This document shows positions 1 through 11,396 of a DNA stretch of 64,000 bases, one piece after another. Both the position numbers and the translations under genes were made by a program. How positions within the stretch are numbered: position 1 is the stretch's first letter; each line of letters begins with the position of its first letter. Source of the DNA: Bifidobacterium callimiconis (GTDB lineage Bacteria > Actinomycetota > Actinomycetes > Actinomycetales > Bifidobacteriaceae); the NCBI RefSeq assembly GCF_003952005.1, contig NZ_QXGJ01000007.1, positions 93,841-157,840 on the forward strand, read 5' to 3'. Below the pieces are notes generated by a model, which was given only the letters and a program-made list of their open reading frames with translations, was not told where the DNA came from and did no database searches.

Positions 1-37
1 GCTTGGGACGGAATTTGGGGCGCGAAAATCCCGAATC

Positions 38-136
38 CTGCTCTTTGGGGCGTCAAATTCCCGAAAATCGGCGCAAAAACGGGATGTTGACGCCCCAAAG
101 AGCAGATGTTCCCGCATAGTGGGATATATTCGCCGT
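38..136. repeat. 99-nt two-hairpin element, copy A
   Basis: First of two equal-length (99 nt) related elements. A 19-bp perfect inverted repeat (38-56 with 87-105) continues inward as a 5-bp stem (59-63 with 80-84) after two mismatches. A second small hairpin (TCCCG/TGGGA) follows near 110-124, and the element ends with ATTCGCCGT. A partial third copy may lie at 11-36. No coding potential is seen. Function unknown; it may act as a structured RNA or a small mobile palindrome. Confidence 0.6.
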
Positions 137-182
137 CTGATCTTGCTGTGTGGACGTGTCCGGGCGTAGGAAGCCGTGTTTC

Positions 183-281
183 CTGCTTTCACAGCGTCAA
201 ACACCCGAAAACCCCTATGAAGAACGGGTGTTTGGCGCTGTGAAGAGCAGATGATCTCGCATCCCGAGATGGATTCGCCGT
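183..281. repeat. 99-nt two-hairpin element, copy B
   Basis: Second copy of the element. Arms 183-207 and 225-250 form a 25-bp stem with one G-T wobble and one bulge. A second hairpin, ATCTCG/CGAGAT, lies at 254-270, and the tail ATTCGCCGT is the same as in copy A. The long stem differs in sequence from copy A but stays paired, and the small stem shows compensatory change, so structure rather than sequence is conserved. Confidence 0.6.
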
Positions 282-513
282 TCGATTCCGGCATGTGGAT
301 TGCGCATGGTAAGGCGCGTTGTGATGGAGGATGGGTGAGTTCGTGGAAACAAGATTCAGCAAAGCGAGGAAGTCCTCCGTTGGCTCCGAATCGTTCCCCT
401 ATTTGTTCCCCTATTTGTTCCCCCTATTTTGTCACCGCTCCGGTGCTGACGGCGCCAAAAGCGCATCGGTAGTGCCGATGGAGGAAAGCCTTGGAGCTAT
501 TGGTATTCCCGGG
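282..513. other. Gene-free stretch upstream of tRNA terminator
   Basis: Short open frames occur here but lack ribosome binding sites and recognisable motifs. A direct repeat of TCCCCTATTTGT is present near 396-422. Nothing else is seen. Confidence 0.5.
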
Positions 514-549
514 AAAAACAAAAGGCTCCCGGAATTGCTTCCGGGAGCC
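514..549 (-). terminator. Rho-independent terminator of tRNA-Ser(GCU)
   Basis: On the minus strand GGCTCCCGGAA and TTCCGGGAGCC form an 11-bp stem with a 4-nt loop, followed by a T-rich tract (TTTTGTTTTT). It lies just 3' of the minus-strand tRNA. Confidence 0.9.
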
Positions 550-555
550 GCCTGC

Positions 556-641
556 GGAGTGAGGGGGATTCGAACCCCCGAACCGCTTGCGCAGTTAACA
601 CCTTAGCAGGGTGCCCCTTTCGGCCGCTCAGGCATCACTCC
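556..641 (-). tRNA. tRNA-Ser(GCU)
   Basis: The minus strand folds as an 86-nt class II tRNA. The acceptor stem is GGAGTGA/TCACTCC, the anticodon loop contains CTGCTAA (anticodon GCT), there is a long variable arm, and the T-loop contains GGTTCGAATCC-type sequence. The 3' CCA is not encoded. It reads serine AGC/AGU codons. Confidence 0.95.
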
Positions 642-1599
642 GTTGCGCCGCTTGAGCGCAACAGATCAATACTGTACCACCACTTGTGGATTTTGCGCAA
701 TTTGGCATGTTTGTGGTGTTGTCATGTCGGAATCGTCCCGTGTCGAACCGGGCGGATGTTCGTTGTGCGGTGTATGCGTTTCGGCAAATGCGGACTCCGC
801 TGCCTTGATCCCACGGAGAGGGAATATTACTGCGTCGGGCGAGGCGAGATGGGGAAGGCGTGAGGTCAAGGTGTGGCTGAATGGGGCAAGGCGGGGGAAG
901 ACGAGGCGAGATAGGGAAGGCGTGGGGCGCGGTGAGGCTGAATGGGGCGGGCCGAGCTTGGAAAAGTGGAGTAAGAGGCGAGCGAGGGGACAAAGTGGAG
1001 CGGGGTGAGGTGGGGTGAACGGGCAAAGCGAGACGAGAAAACGGAATAGGCGTGACTGAATACTGCGACTAGCACTGTGACTGCGTGACCGCTACGGCTG
1101 ATGGAAATCGCCCGCTCGAGTGAGCGGGGACGGAGGTACGCCGTTGTCCGCCCGTCTCCGCGTCTCACGATATCTCGTTTTCGCTCCGCCGTGCGGACGT
1201 GATTTTCGTACGTACGTCATACCCATGTCCATTAATTCACTTAAGAGAACACAATCGAACGAAGTCGCACATTTTACCGGCGAAACGATTCGTCGTCATC
1301 ATGCGGATGTTATTGCTCACATGATTTCCTGAAACGAACATGTCGGTCGGGTAAAGGTGCGGCAAACAACGATAGGAAATTTTTCATAGCGCCGTGTCGC
1401 GGGCGTGTCGTCGGAACGGACGGGCTACAGGCCGACCGCAGCCGGATCCCACCCGTCAGCCGGCACTGTCCCGCAAATGCTCCACGAATATCCGCATGCC
1501 GTCTCCAAACAACCTTCCGGACACCCTGATGACTACACTGACAACGGACCGGCAAGCGGTCAGCAGCGGTCGTAATTCCGCACGAACAGGGGGGAGCCG
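642..1599. other. 958-bp region without a credible gene
   Basis: Open frames on both strands are short, overlapping and biased in composition. None has a convincing ribosome binding site or protein motif. The stretch 1220-1330 is comparatively AT-rich. It contains the purine-rich tandem repeat listed separately. Confidence 0.5.
841..953. repeat. Degenerate 62-nt tandem duplication
   Basis: The block starting GAGGCGAGATGGGGAAGGCG at 841 recurs from 903 with the same word order (GGCGAGAT, GGGAAGGCGTG, GGCTGAATGGGGC). A degraded third start lies near 977. It is purine-rich and non-coding. Confidence 0.6.
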
Positions 1600-2586
1600 A
1601 TGATCATCGAACGGAACATGGAACGTACCGATCTGCCGCTGGTGGTGATCCCGGCGTGCTTCCCCTCCATGGTGCCCTACCTCGAACGCAGCCTCGACGA
1701 GATCGCCGCCAAGGCCCGCGTGCGCATGCACACCGATATGACGCTCGATCTCGACGAGATCCTGAACCGTCTCGCCGGCGCCGACGTGGCCATGACCACC
1801 GGCATTCACTTCACCAACGACATTCTCGACCGACTCGTGCCCACACTGCGCTGCATCACGTTCGGCGGCACCGGCATCGCCAACTTCGTCGACATCGATC
1901 ACGCGCATGACCTTGGCCTCATGCTGTGCAACGCCGTGCACTACGGTGACAACGCCGTGGCCGAACACACCATCGCCCTGCTGTTCGAAATCACGCACAA
2001 GGCCGGACGACTCGACGTACGCACCCGCGCGGAAGGCTGGCCGGGCTCCGACATCACCGAAATCGGCGGCCTGACCATGGGCCTCATCGGCTTCGGCGGC
2101 ATCGGACACCGCGTGGCGGAACTCGCCCACGGACTCGGCATGAACCTGACCGTCTGGGCGCGCCACCCCGACGACGAGACGCTGCAACAACTCGGCGCCC
2201 GTCGTGCGTCAAGCATCGACGACGTATTCGCCACCGCGGACGTGGTCAGCCCCCATCTGGCACTCAACGACGCCACGCGTGGCATCATCACCGCGAGTCA
2301 CCTCGACCTGCTGCGTCCCGGCAGCATCTTCCTCAACACGGCCCGCGCGGAACTCGTGGCCCCCGGTGCGCTCGAACAACGCCTCCGCAAGGGCGACATC
2401 TTCGCCGGCCTCGACGTCTTCTCGCCCGAACCGCTGCCCGCCGACGCACCCCTGCGCGACTGCCCCAATACCGTGCTCACCCCGCACGTGGCATGGCGCA
2501 GCGGCAAGGCGCTCGCCGGCATCGTGCAGCAGAACGTTCGATCCGTCATCGCGTTCCTCGACGGCGGATCGTACAACGTCGTCTGA
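1600..2586 (+). CDS. D-isomer-specific 2-hydroxyacid dehydrogenase family protein
   Basis: This 328-aa protein has the NAD-binding Rossmann motif GFGGIGHRV near the middle. It also has the family's catalytic-domain signatures: a substrate-binding Arg in NTARAELV and the C-terminal HVAWRS, which supplies the catalytic His. Such enzymes interconvert 2-keto acids and D-2-hydroxy acids in the cytoplasm. The start at 1600 is chosen because GGGGGAG lies about 6 nt upstream; a second ATG at 1618 has no comparable site. Substrate cannot be told; phosphoglycerate, glyoxylate or a branched 2-keto acid are possible. The gene stands alone, 54 nt before the next gene. Confidence 0.9.
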   Translation: MIIERNMERTDLPLVVIPACFPSMVPYLERSLDEIAAKARVRMHTDMTLDLDEILNRLAGADVAMTTGIHFTNDILDRLVPTLRCITFGGTGIANFVDIDHAHDLGLMLCNAVHYGDNAVAEHTIALLFEITHKAGRLDVRTRAEGWPGSDITEIGGLTMGLIGFGGIGHRVAELAHGLGMNLTVWARHPDDETLQQLGARRASSIDDVFATADVVSPHLALNDATRGIITASHLDLLRPGSIFLNTARAELVAPGALEQRLRKGDIFAGLDVFSPEPLPADAPLRDCPNTVLTPHVAWRSGKALAGIVQQNVRSVIAFLDGGSYNVV

Positions 2587-2640
2587 CGGCCAACGTTCTC
2601 TGCCCATTGACCACCTCCGATCATGAAAGCCTGACCGACC

Positions 2641-3285
2641 ATGCGCACGATCCTCAACACCCCTGATTCGCCGGCACACGACTCGCTGGTGGAGAAGAAG
2701 TCCGAATTCATCGGCGACGCCTGTCACATCGATTCGCAGGATGAGGCGCTCGCGTTCGTACAGACGATCCGCGACCAGCATCCCAAGGCGCGACACGTGG
2801 CGTTCGCCGCCATGTGGGGTGGTTCGGACGGACGGCTGGGGGAGCGGATGAGCGATGACGGCGAGCCGAGCGGTACCGCAGGAAAGCCCATTCTCGACGT
2901 GCTGCGCCAGGGCGGGCTGACCGACTGCGTGGTATGCGTGACCCGATATTTCGGCGGCATCCTGTTGGGTTCGGGCGGTCTGATCCGCGCGTATTCATCG
3001 GCTGCATCGCTGGCGGTGAAGGCCGCGCAGGGCGCGAACATCATTCCGTGCGTGCAGTACGAAACGGTGGTGGAGTACCCGCAGTTGGCCATGATGCGTC
3101 AGCTCGTCTCCCAGCTCGACGGTACGGTGGACGATGAGGAATTTACCGACTGCGTGACCATGCTGTTCTCCGTGCCGCAGCCGTCGGACGACGAGTTCGA
3201 GGCGCGCGTGGTGGAGACGTTCAACGCCACGGTGCTGGTGGAGCGCCGCGGCAGCTTCAACCGTCCCATCGCGGACCGCGGCTAA
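2641..3285 (+). CDS. YigZ/IMPACT (UPF0029) family protein
   Basis: A 214-aa cytoplasmic protein of the YigZ/IMPACT family. The N-terminal domain carries the family signatures VEKKSEFIG, the central GEPSGTAGKPIL, and VTRYFGGILLGSGGLIRAYS. A smaller C-terminal domain follows. Eukaryotic IMPACT modulates translation-related kinase signalling, but the bacterial role is unsettled. It is followed after only a few bases by the next gene, so the two may be co-transcribed. Confidence 0.9.
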   Translation: MRTILNTPDSPAHDSLVEKKSEFIGDACHIDSQDEALAFVQTIRDQHPKARHVAFAAMWGGSDGRLGERMSDDGEPSGTAGKPILDVLRQGGLTDCVVCVTRYFGGILLGSGGLIRAYSSAASLAVKAAQGANIIPCVQYETVVEYPQLAMMRQLVSQLDGTVDDEEFTDCVTMLFSVPQPSDDEFEARVVETFNATVLVERRGSFNRPIADRG

Positions 3286-3290
3286 GCTGG

Positions 3291-4022
3291 ATGCCCATGA
3301 CCGAAGAAACCCCGCAGCCCGTGCAGCCCGAATCTGTGCAGTCCGAGAACGCCGGAACCGAGACCCCGCAGGAAACCGCGCAGCAGCAGCCGGCCACCTC
3401 CCAGCCCGAATCCGCCGACCACACCGACCACGAGCCGCTCACCGTCACCTACGAACGTCTCCGCCACTCCGAGGATCCGGCCGAGCTCGGCGAATTCGCC
3501 CGTCGTCCGTTGCCCGACCGTTCCGACGCCGCCGCATTCTCCCGCGCCACCGCACTGCTCGAGGCCGTGGCCGGCAACCTGCATACCGACGTGGCGGACC
3601 GCGTGTTTCTCGCCGAGACCATGCCCTTCCCGAACGTGTTGGTCAAGCTCAGCGTGGATCCCGATCCGTCCGTGCGCGAGGCCGTGGCCAAGAACACGGC
3701 CGACAAGAACTGGCTGGTCGGGCGCCTGACCAAGGACGACGTCGACGAGATTCGCGAAGTGGCGCTGCGCAATCCGAACACGTCGTGGAAGATGCGTATG
3801 GAAGGCGCGGAGGATACGCGCAACGGCGCCGAAATCCTCGACTATCTCTCCCGGTTCGGTGCCGACGACGATATGCCCGGCCCGGCCGTGCTCACGTCGA
3901 TGATCCGCCGTGCCGTGGCCCTGAATCCCAACACGAACGCCGACACGCTGGCCCGCCTGGCGAACGATCCCTCCGAGGAGGTCCGCCACGCCGTGGAACG
4001 TCGCAATGGCGACGCGCGATAG
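3291..4022 (+). CDS. Leucine-rich-repeat-variant (LRV) domain protein
   Basis: A 243-aa protein with a Pro/Gln/Glu-rich disordered N-terminus (about residues 1-45). It then shows LRV-like helical repeats, seen in DPDPSVREAVAKN, NPNTSWKMR and NPNTNADTLARLANDPSEEVRHAV. No catalytic residues are evident; LRV repeats usually mediate binding. ATG at 3297 is an alternative start and neither has a strong Shine-Dalgarno. It begins 5 nt after the IMPACT-family stop codon. Exact role unknown. Confidence 0.75.
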   Translation: MPMTEETPQPVQPESVQSENAGTETPQETAQQQPATSQPESADHTDHEPLTVTYERLRHSEDPAELGEFARRPLPDRSDAAAFSRATALLEAVAGNLHTDVADRVFLAETMPFPNVLVKLSVDPDPSVREAVAKNTADKNWLVGRLTKDDVDEIREVALRNPNTSWKMRMEGAEDTRNGAEILDYLSRFGADDDMPGPAVLTSMIRRAVALNPNTNADTLARLANDPSEEVRHAVERRNGDAR

Positions 4023-4119
4023 GCGCATGGTAGGGGGTGTACGGTAAAAAAGCCGTTTCGATCGGGTAAAAACGGAATGTCAAACGATATAACCGGCGTT
4101 TCAGGGTTAAGCTGAAACC

Positions 4120-6291
4120 ATGGAACAGCGAGAAGAAACCAAAGAACGCCTGTCGCGCCCGCTGATTCAGTTGGCGAAGATGAAGGGTGTGGCCACGTTC
4201 TACGTCGGCCAGCAAGGTGAATACGTCGAGATCGACGATGACGTCCTGGTCGATGTGCTGCGCAGTCTTGGCGTTGACGCTTCGAGCAAGGAAGCCATCC
4301 TCGACTCCCTGCGCAAGGGCGACGCCGAGCGCTACAGCCGTCTCGTGCCGGCAACGTTGCTGCACATCGCCGGACAGGAGAGCAAGGTCAAGGTCAACAA
4401 CGAGGTGTTCGACGTCCCGTCGGCCAAACTCGTGCTCGAGGACGGCACCGAATACTCCGAACCGATCAAATGCGTGGCCGGCGATGGCGCCATGGCCAAG
4501 GCGATCGGCGACAAGTTCATCGTCAATTCCGCGTTGGTGATTCCGGCCGGCGTGCCGCTCGGCTACCATACGCTGATCGTCACGGTGGGCAACCGTACCG
4601 AGAAGGCGACGCTGATCAGCGCCCCCGCGAAGATCGATTTGCTCGACCCGATGAAGAACGGCCACCTGTGGGGTTGGATGGCCCAGTTCTACTCCGTGCG
4701 CTCGCAGGATTCGTGGGGCGTCGGCGACTTCGCCGATCTCAAGACCATGCTGCGCGACGCCAAGGAGAAGACCGGCGCCGACTTCATGCTCATCAACCCG
4801 GTGCATGCCGGCGAGCCGTGCACGCCGCTGACGCCGTCGCCGTACCTGCCGATCTCGCGCCGGTTCGTCAATTTCACGTACATCAATCCGCAGAGCGTGC
4901 CCGAATATTCGGAACTGTCCGACGAGGCCAAGGCCGAGATCGACCGTCTGCACGAGACGGTCGGCGCGTTGAACGACGACGCCGAGAAGATCGATCGCGA
5001 CGCCATGTGGAACGCCAAGATGCCGGCTCTGTGGACGATCTTCAAGGCCGGACGCACTCCTGAACGACAGCGGGAGTTCGATGCGTTCAAGGCCAAGGCC
5101 GGCGAGGATCTCGAAGGCTATGCCACGTGGTGCCTGGCCTACGACAAGTGGGGCGCCCCCACCGGCGAGCCCGGCTCGTGGGTGAAGACCTTCAACCGCG
5201 ATTCGCCCGAGGTGGCGCAGCTGCGCAGCCAGTACCCCGACACGCTGGACTTCTACCGTTGGCTCGAATGGATCGCCGACGAGCAGCTGGCCGACGCCCA
5301 GCAGACCGCGCAGGACGCGAACATGACGATCGGTCTGATGAGCGATATGGCCGTGGGCGTGCACCCGTACGGCTCTGACGTGTGGTGGAACCCCGAGCGC
5401 TTCGCCTACGGCGCCACCGTGGGCGCCCCGCCGGACTTCTACAACCAGCAGGGCCAGAACTGGAGCCAGCCGCCGCTCAACCCGAACTATCTGGCGGCCA
5501 CCGGCTACAAGGCCTACCGCGACATCGTTGCCGGTATGTTCGCTCATGCGGGCGCGGTGCGCATCGACCATGCCATCGGTCTGTTCCGCCTGTGGTGGAT
5601 CCCCGAAGGTCGTAGCGCCAAGAAGGGCGCCTACGTGTACTACGATTCTGCGGTCATGCTGGGCATTCTCGCCCTCGAGGCCACGCGCGCCCATGGCGTC
5701 GTGGTTGGCGAGGATCTTGGCGTAGTGCCCGAATACATGGCCCACTCGCTGGCCGAGCATGGTCTGCTCGGCTGCGCCATCGAGTGGTTCGAGCAGCGCG
5801 ACGGCAAGTTCCGCAGGCCGCAGGACTGGCGTCCGCTCACCCTCGCTTCGGTGACCACGCACGACATTCCGCCGACCGCCGGCTACCTCACCTACGAGCA
5901 CGTGAAGCTGCGCAGCCAGCTGCATCTGCTCACCGGCAGCGAGGAGGAGTTCATGGCCGACGCCAAGCGTGAGCACGATGCATTGCTGTCCATGCTCGCC
6001 GACGGCGGCTTCATCAAGCGCGGCTGGTTGAACAACGAGGCCGAGCATGAGCAGGATCTCATCGAAGGCATGCATCGTGCGCTGTGCGCGTCCCCGTCGA
6101 AGCTGCTGTGCGCCACCATCACCGACGGCGTGGGAGAGAAGCGTACGCAGAACCAGCCGGGCACCAACAACGAGTATCCGAACTGGCGTATTCCGCTCGC
6201 CGATGGCAATGGCCGCGTGGTGAGCGTGGAGAATCTGTTCTCCAACGAGCGCGTGCAGTCCCTCGCTGCCGTGATGCGCGGCGAGAAGTGA
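4120..6291 (+). CDS. malQ: 4-alpha-glucanotransferase (amylomaltase)
   Basis: A 723-aa GH77 enzyme that transfers maltosyl/maltodextrin units between alpha-1,4-glucans, with release of glucose, in cytoplasmic maltodextrin and glycogen metabolism. The catalytic half starts near WGWMAQFYSVRSQDSWGVGDF. Visible GH77 motifs are GLMSDMAVGVHPYGSDVWW, VRIDHAIGLFRLWWIPEG (nucleophile Asp region), VVGEDLGVVP (acid/base Glu) and TTHDIPPTAGYL. An N-terminal extension of about 165 residues matches the long actinobacterial form. No good Shine-Dalgarno precedes the start; a TAAGCT box 6 nt upstream would fit a leaderless transcript. The stop overlaps the Vsr start. Confidence 0.95.
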   Translation: MEQREETKERLSRPLIQLAKMKGVATFYVGQQGEYVEIDDDVLVDVLRSLGVDASSKEAILDSLRKGDAERYSRLVPATLLHIAGQESKVKVNNEVFDVPSAKLVLEDGTEYSEPIKCVAGDGAMAKAIGDKFIVNSALVIPAGVPLGYHTLIVTVGNRTEKATLISAPAKIDLLDPMKNGHLWGWMAQFYSVRSQDSWGVGDFADLKTMLRDAKEKTGADFMLINPVHAGEPCTPLTPSPYLPISRRFVNFTYINPQSVPEYSELSDEAKAEIDRLHETVGALNDDAEKIDRDAMWNAKMPALWTIFKAGRTPERQREFDAFKAKAGEDLEGYATWCLAYDKWGAPTGEPGSWVKTFNRDSPEVAQLRSQYPDTLDFYRWLEWIADEQLADAQQTAQDANMTIGLMSDMAVGVHPYGSDVWWNPERFAYGATVGAPPDFYNQQGQNWSQPPLNPNYLAATGYKAYRDIVAGMFAHAGAVRIDHAIGLFRLWWIPEGRSAKKGAYVYYDSAVMLGILALEATRAHGVVVGEDLGVVPEYMAHSLAEHGLLGCAIEWFEQRDGKFRRPQDWRPLTLASVTTHDIPPTAGYLTYEHVKLRSQLHLLTGSEEEFMADAKREHDALLSMLADGGFIKRGWLNNEAEHEQDLIEGMHRALCASPSKLLCATITDGVGEKRTQNQPGTNNEYPNWRIPLADGNGRVVSVENLFSNERVQSLAAVMRGEK

Positions 6292-6803
6292 GCTCTGCGA
6301 ACTCCGTTCGATCGACGACGAAGGCGAGGACCCGCAAGGCCGTGAAGGCCGGGTCCCCGCCTTCGTCCGTTTCGCCCGCCGCGACGGAGAAATACGAACG
6401 CGGCACCCGCAGCTACACGATGTCGCACATCCGCGGCAAGGACACCTCGATCGAGGTGATGGTTCGTCGCTATCTGTTTTCCCGGGGACTGCGATTCCGC
6501 AAGAACGACAAGCGGTATCCCGGTCATCCCGACGTCGTGCTGCCGAAATGGCATACCGTCGTGTTCGTCAACGGCTGCTTCTGGCATATGCACGAAGGAT
6601 GCGCCAAGCATACGATGCCCAAGTCGAACGTGGAATTCTGGACGGCGAAACTCACAAGGAATCGTGATCGTGATCGTCGTCAGCACGCCGAACTCGAGGC
6701 CATGGGCTGGCATGTGATCGTGGTATGGGAATGCGAGCTCGGCAAGGCCGTGCGCGAAGCCCGTCTGGAGCGTCTTTACGCCGAAATCACCGGCGTGTCG
6801 TGA
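6288..6803 (+). CDS. vsr: Very short patch repair endonuclease (Vsr)
   Basis: A 171-aa homologue of Vsr, which nicks DNA 5' of T:G mismatches arising from deaminated 5-methylcytosine. Family signatures are MSHIRGKDTSIEVMVRRYL, RYPGHPDVVLPK with the catalytic Asp, VFVNGCFWHMHEGC, and the C-terminal GWHVIVVWECEL. GTG at 6288 is chosen because it overlaps the malQ stop (GTGA), implying translational coupling. The partner cytosine methyltransferase normally found beside vsr is absent from this window. The residues before MSHIRG (about 45) are poorly conserved, so an internal start is possible. Confidence 0.9.
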   Translation: MSSANSVRSTTKARTRKAVKAGSPPSSVSPAATEKYERGTRSYTMSHIRGKDTSIEVMVRRYLFSRGLRFRKNDKRYPGHPDVVLPKWHTVVFVNGCFWHMHEGCAKHTMPKSNVEFWTAKLTRNRDRDRRQHAELEAMGWHVIVVWECELGKAVREARLERLYAEITGVS

Positions 6804-6816
6804 TACCGTACTTATT

Positions 6817-6844
6817 TTGACGAACGTGAAAAACGCGGTATGCT
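6817..6844 (+). promoter_or_regulatory. Promoter of rplM-rpsI
   Basis: TTGACG and TATGCT are separated by 16 nt. They would start transcription about 140 nt upstream of rplM, leaving a long 5' leader (about 6851-6988) that may carry regulation. Confidence 0.65.
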
Positions 6845-6988
6845 AATTGATTGTTGTGTTTCCCAGGGGTCCTTCAAAGCGCTGTCCCACTCGCCATTAG
6901 GACTTTCAGGGAGCCCACGGATAATGCGGCACGACGGATCTGACCAATCCACGACTGCCCGGAACACAATAGATAGAAAAGGTATATC

Positions 6989-7438
6989 GTGAAAACTTTC
7001 ACTCCGAAGGCTAACGATCTGACTCACGAGTGGTACGTCATCGACGCCACCGACGTGGTGCTTGGCCGTCTCGCGACCACCGCCGCTACTCTGCTGCGCG
7101 GCAAGAACAAGCCGACGTACGCTCCTCACGCTGACGGCGGCAACTTCGTCGTCATCGTCAACGCCGAGAAGATCGCCCTGTCCGGCAACAAGCTGGGCAA
7201 GAACCTGTACACCCACTCCGGTTTCCCGGGTGGTCTGCGCGCCGATTCCTACGGCGAGCTGCTGCAGAAGGATCCGGCTCGCATGATCAAGGCCGCGGTC
7301 AAGGGCATGCTCCCGAAGAACCGCCTCGCCAAGGTGCAGCTCGACCGTCTGCGCATCTACACCGGCCCGGAGCACCCGCACGCCGGCCAGCAGCCCGTCC
7401 AGTACGAGATCTCCCAGGTCTCTCAGCAGGCTAAGTGA
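6989..7438 (+). CDS. rplM: 50S ribosomal protein L13
   Basis: A 149-aa L13 with the family core [39 protein letters not shown] and [13 protein letters not shown]. It is an early-assembly 50S protein that contacts 23S rRNA. It starts with GTG at 6989, preceded by an AGAAAAGG site. It pairs with rpsI in the conserved L13-S9 operon, behind the promoter at 6817-6844. Confidence 0.98.
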   Translation: MKTFTPKANDLTHEWYVIDATDVVLGRLATTAATLLRGKNKPTYAPHADGGNFVVIVNAEKIALSGNKLGKNLYTHSGFPGGLRADSYGELLQKDPARMIKAAVKGMLPKNRLAKVQLDRLRIYTGPEHPHAGQQPVQYEISQVSQQAK

Positions 7439-7467
7439 TCTAGGACCGAAAGAAGGAGTAACCGATT

Positions 7468-7953
7468 ATGGCTGAAAACACTTCCGCGGTCCAGGAGACC
7501 GAGACGGAGCTCACCGAGTACACTTCCGAGACCAACGCTGGTGCTGGCACCGGCACTTCCACGATCGCCCCGGGCTACGGCACCGGTCGTCGTAAGGAAG
7601 CCGTCGCCCGCGTGCGTCTGGTTCCCGGCACCGGCAAGTGGACCATCAATGGCCGCTCGCTGGAGGAGCACTTCCCCGGCAAGATCCAGCAGCGTGAGGT
7701 CAACTCTCCGATCGTGCTGCTGAAGCTCGAGGGCAAGTTCGACGTGATCGTCCTCGTTGACGGTGGCGGCACCACCGGCCAGGCCGGCGCCATCCGCCTC
7801 GGCGTGGCTCGCGCTCTGAACGCGATCGATCGCGACGCCAACCGCGCCGCTCTGAAGAAGGCTGGCTTCCTGACCCGTGACGCCCGTGCGGTGGAACGCA
7901 AGAAGGCCGGTCTGCACAAGGCTCGTCGCGCCCCGCAGTACTCCAAGCGCTAA
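7468..7953 (+). CDS. rpsI: 30S ribosomal protein S9
   Basis: A 161-aa S9. The conserved body begins at [19 protein letters not shown] and ends in the invariant [11 protein letters not shown] tail that reaches the P-site tRNA. An acidic/Thr-rich extension of about 35 residues precedes the core, as in other actinobacteria. AAGGAG lies a few bases before ATG 7468. It is second in the rplM-rpsI operon and is followed by a strong terminator. Confidence 0.98.
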   Translation: MAENTSAVQETETELTEYTSETNAGAGTGTSTIAPGYGTGRRKEAVARVRLVPGTGKWTINGRSLEEHFPGKIQQREVNSPIVLLKLEGKFDVIVLVDGGGTTGQAGAIRLGVARALNAIDRDANRAALKKAGFLTRDARAVERKKAGLHKARRAPQYSKR

Positions 7954-8009
7954 AGCTTTGGTACCGCACGTGTGCACGGCGATTGGTCGTCACACAGCGC
8001 ACAGCATAC

Positions 8010-8056
8010 GGAAAGCCCCTGTCTCCCACGTGGAGGCAGGGGCTTTCCCTGTTTTT
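8010..8056 (+). terminator. Terminator of rplM-rpsI
   Basis: A 17-bp stem (8010-8026 with 8032-8048, one G-T pair) with a 5-nt loop is followed by CTGTTTTT. Confidence 0.92.
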
Positions 8057-8159
8057 GGGGTTCGCCGGTGTGTGCGGGGGAGTGGCGGTTGGTTGTATGC
8101 GTTGGGTGTATGCGTTGGTTGTTATGCGGCGGCGGTTCTGCGTCGGGGCGACTCGGGTT

Positions 8160-8206
8160 GGGATCGTTCTGTGTTGGAATCGTCCTGTGTCGGGATCGTC
8201 CTGCGG
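8160..8206. repeat. Short 17-nt tandem repeat
   Basis: Three tandem variants of GGATCGTYCTGTGTYGG lie here. A related word (GGAATCGTCCCGTGTCG) occurs alone near 729. The flanking stretch 8057-8240 has no gene and is G/T-rich. Confidence 0.5.
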
Positions 8207-8240
8207 ACGATGCTGTGATCGTTCCCTTTCGGGAACGGGT

Positions 8241-8372
8241 CACCTCATCCGCCAGCCTTCGGCTGCCACCTCCCCCTCAAGGGGAAGGCTGCATATTCCG
8301 ATATAGCCGAATAGCGAAAAGTCGGCTTCCCCTTGAGGGGAAGCTGTCGAGCGAAGCGAGACTGATGAGGTG
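8241..8372. mobile_element. MITE-like inverted repeat, 132 bp
   Basis: Terminal inverted arms of about 47 nt begin with CACCTCATC and end with GATGAGGTG. Each arm contains a CCCCTCAAGGGG palindrome, and an AT-richer core separates them. There is no internal gene. It resembles a composite of two of the GGGGAG-type repeats found elsewhere in the window, in opposite orientation. The following 8373-8554 is non-coding. Confidence 0.6.
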
Positions 8373-8554
8373 ATGTCGCGCAGCGACCCGCGTCAGCGGA
8401 ACCACGGCATCGCCGCAGGCGATTCCACCGACCCGGCGCCAACAACGCAATGAGCTACTATCGCCTCACCCGGAGAGCCGCCATAGCCCCTAGCCCCACC
8501 CGGTACACGCCACCGCGACCGTACTCCTCACTCTGCTCACCCGCCGCAGCTCAT

Positions 8555-11179
<2,625 letters not shown>

Positions 11180-11277
11180 ACCTCAATTATCCCCGTTTTG
11201 GTTTCGACGGTGGCTGATGCGACGACACGCGGGCGGCTGATTTTTGATGAGCGTTTGACGTCTTATGGCGACATGTT

Positions 11278-11304
11278 GAAAATCGTTGAAATTCCAACGT
11301 TTTC
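11278..11304. promoter_or_regulatory. Imperfect inverted repeat in glgX-adhE control region
   Basis: GAAAA(T)CGTTG and CAACGTTTTC form a 10-bp inverted repeat with one bulge, within an AT-rich patch (about 11270-11365) of the divergent intergenic region. It is a candidate operator for either gene. Confidence 0.4.
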
Positions 11305-11396
11305 TAGTAATAGTCGATCCAACTGCAACACTTTTTGAAAATACTTTTATAAAACTTTGCGTTTTCGGTTGGCGTGTTGCCGAGGGAGATGTTATC

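Noticed and set aside
251..1603. Several 60-130 codon open frames near the left edge
   Set aside because: No ribosome binding sites, mutually overlapping, biased composition, and one runs across the tRNA gene.
3892..6075. 727-codon open frame antisense to malQ
   Set aside because: It mirrors the GC-rich codon pattern of malQ and its translation is low-complexity (His/Arg/Gly/Val) with no family motif; malQ on the other strand is certain.
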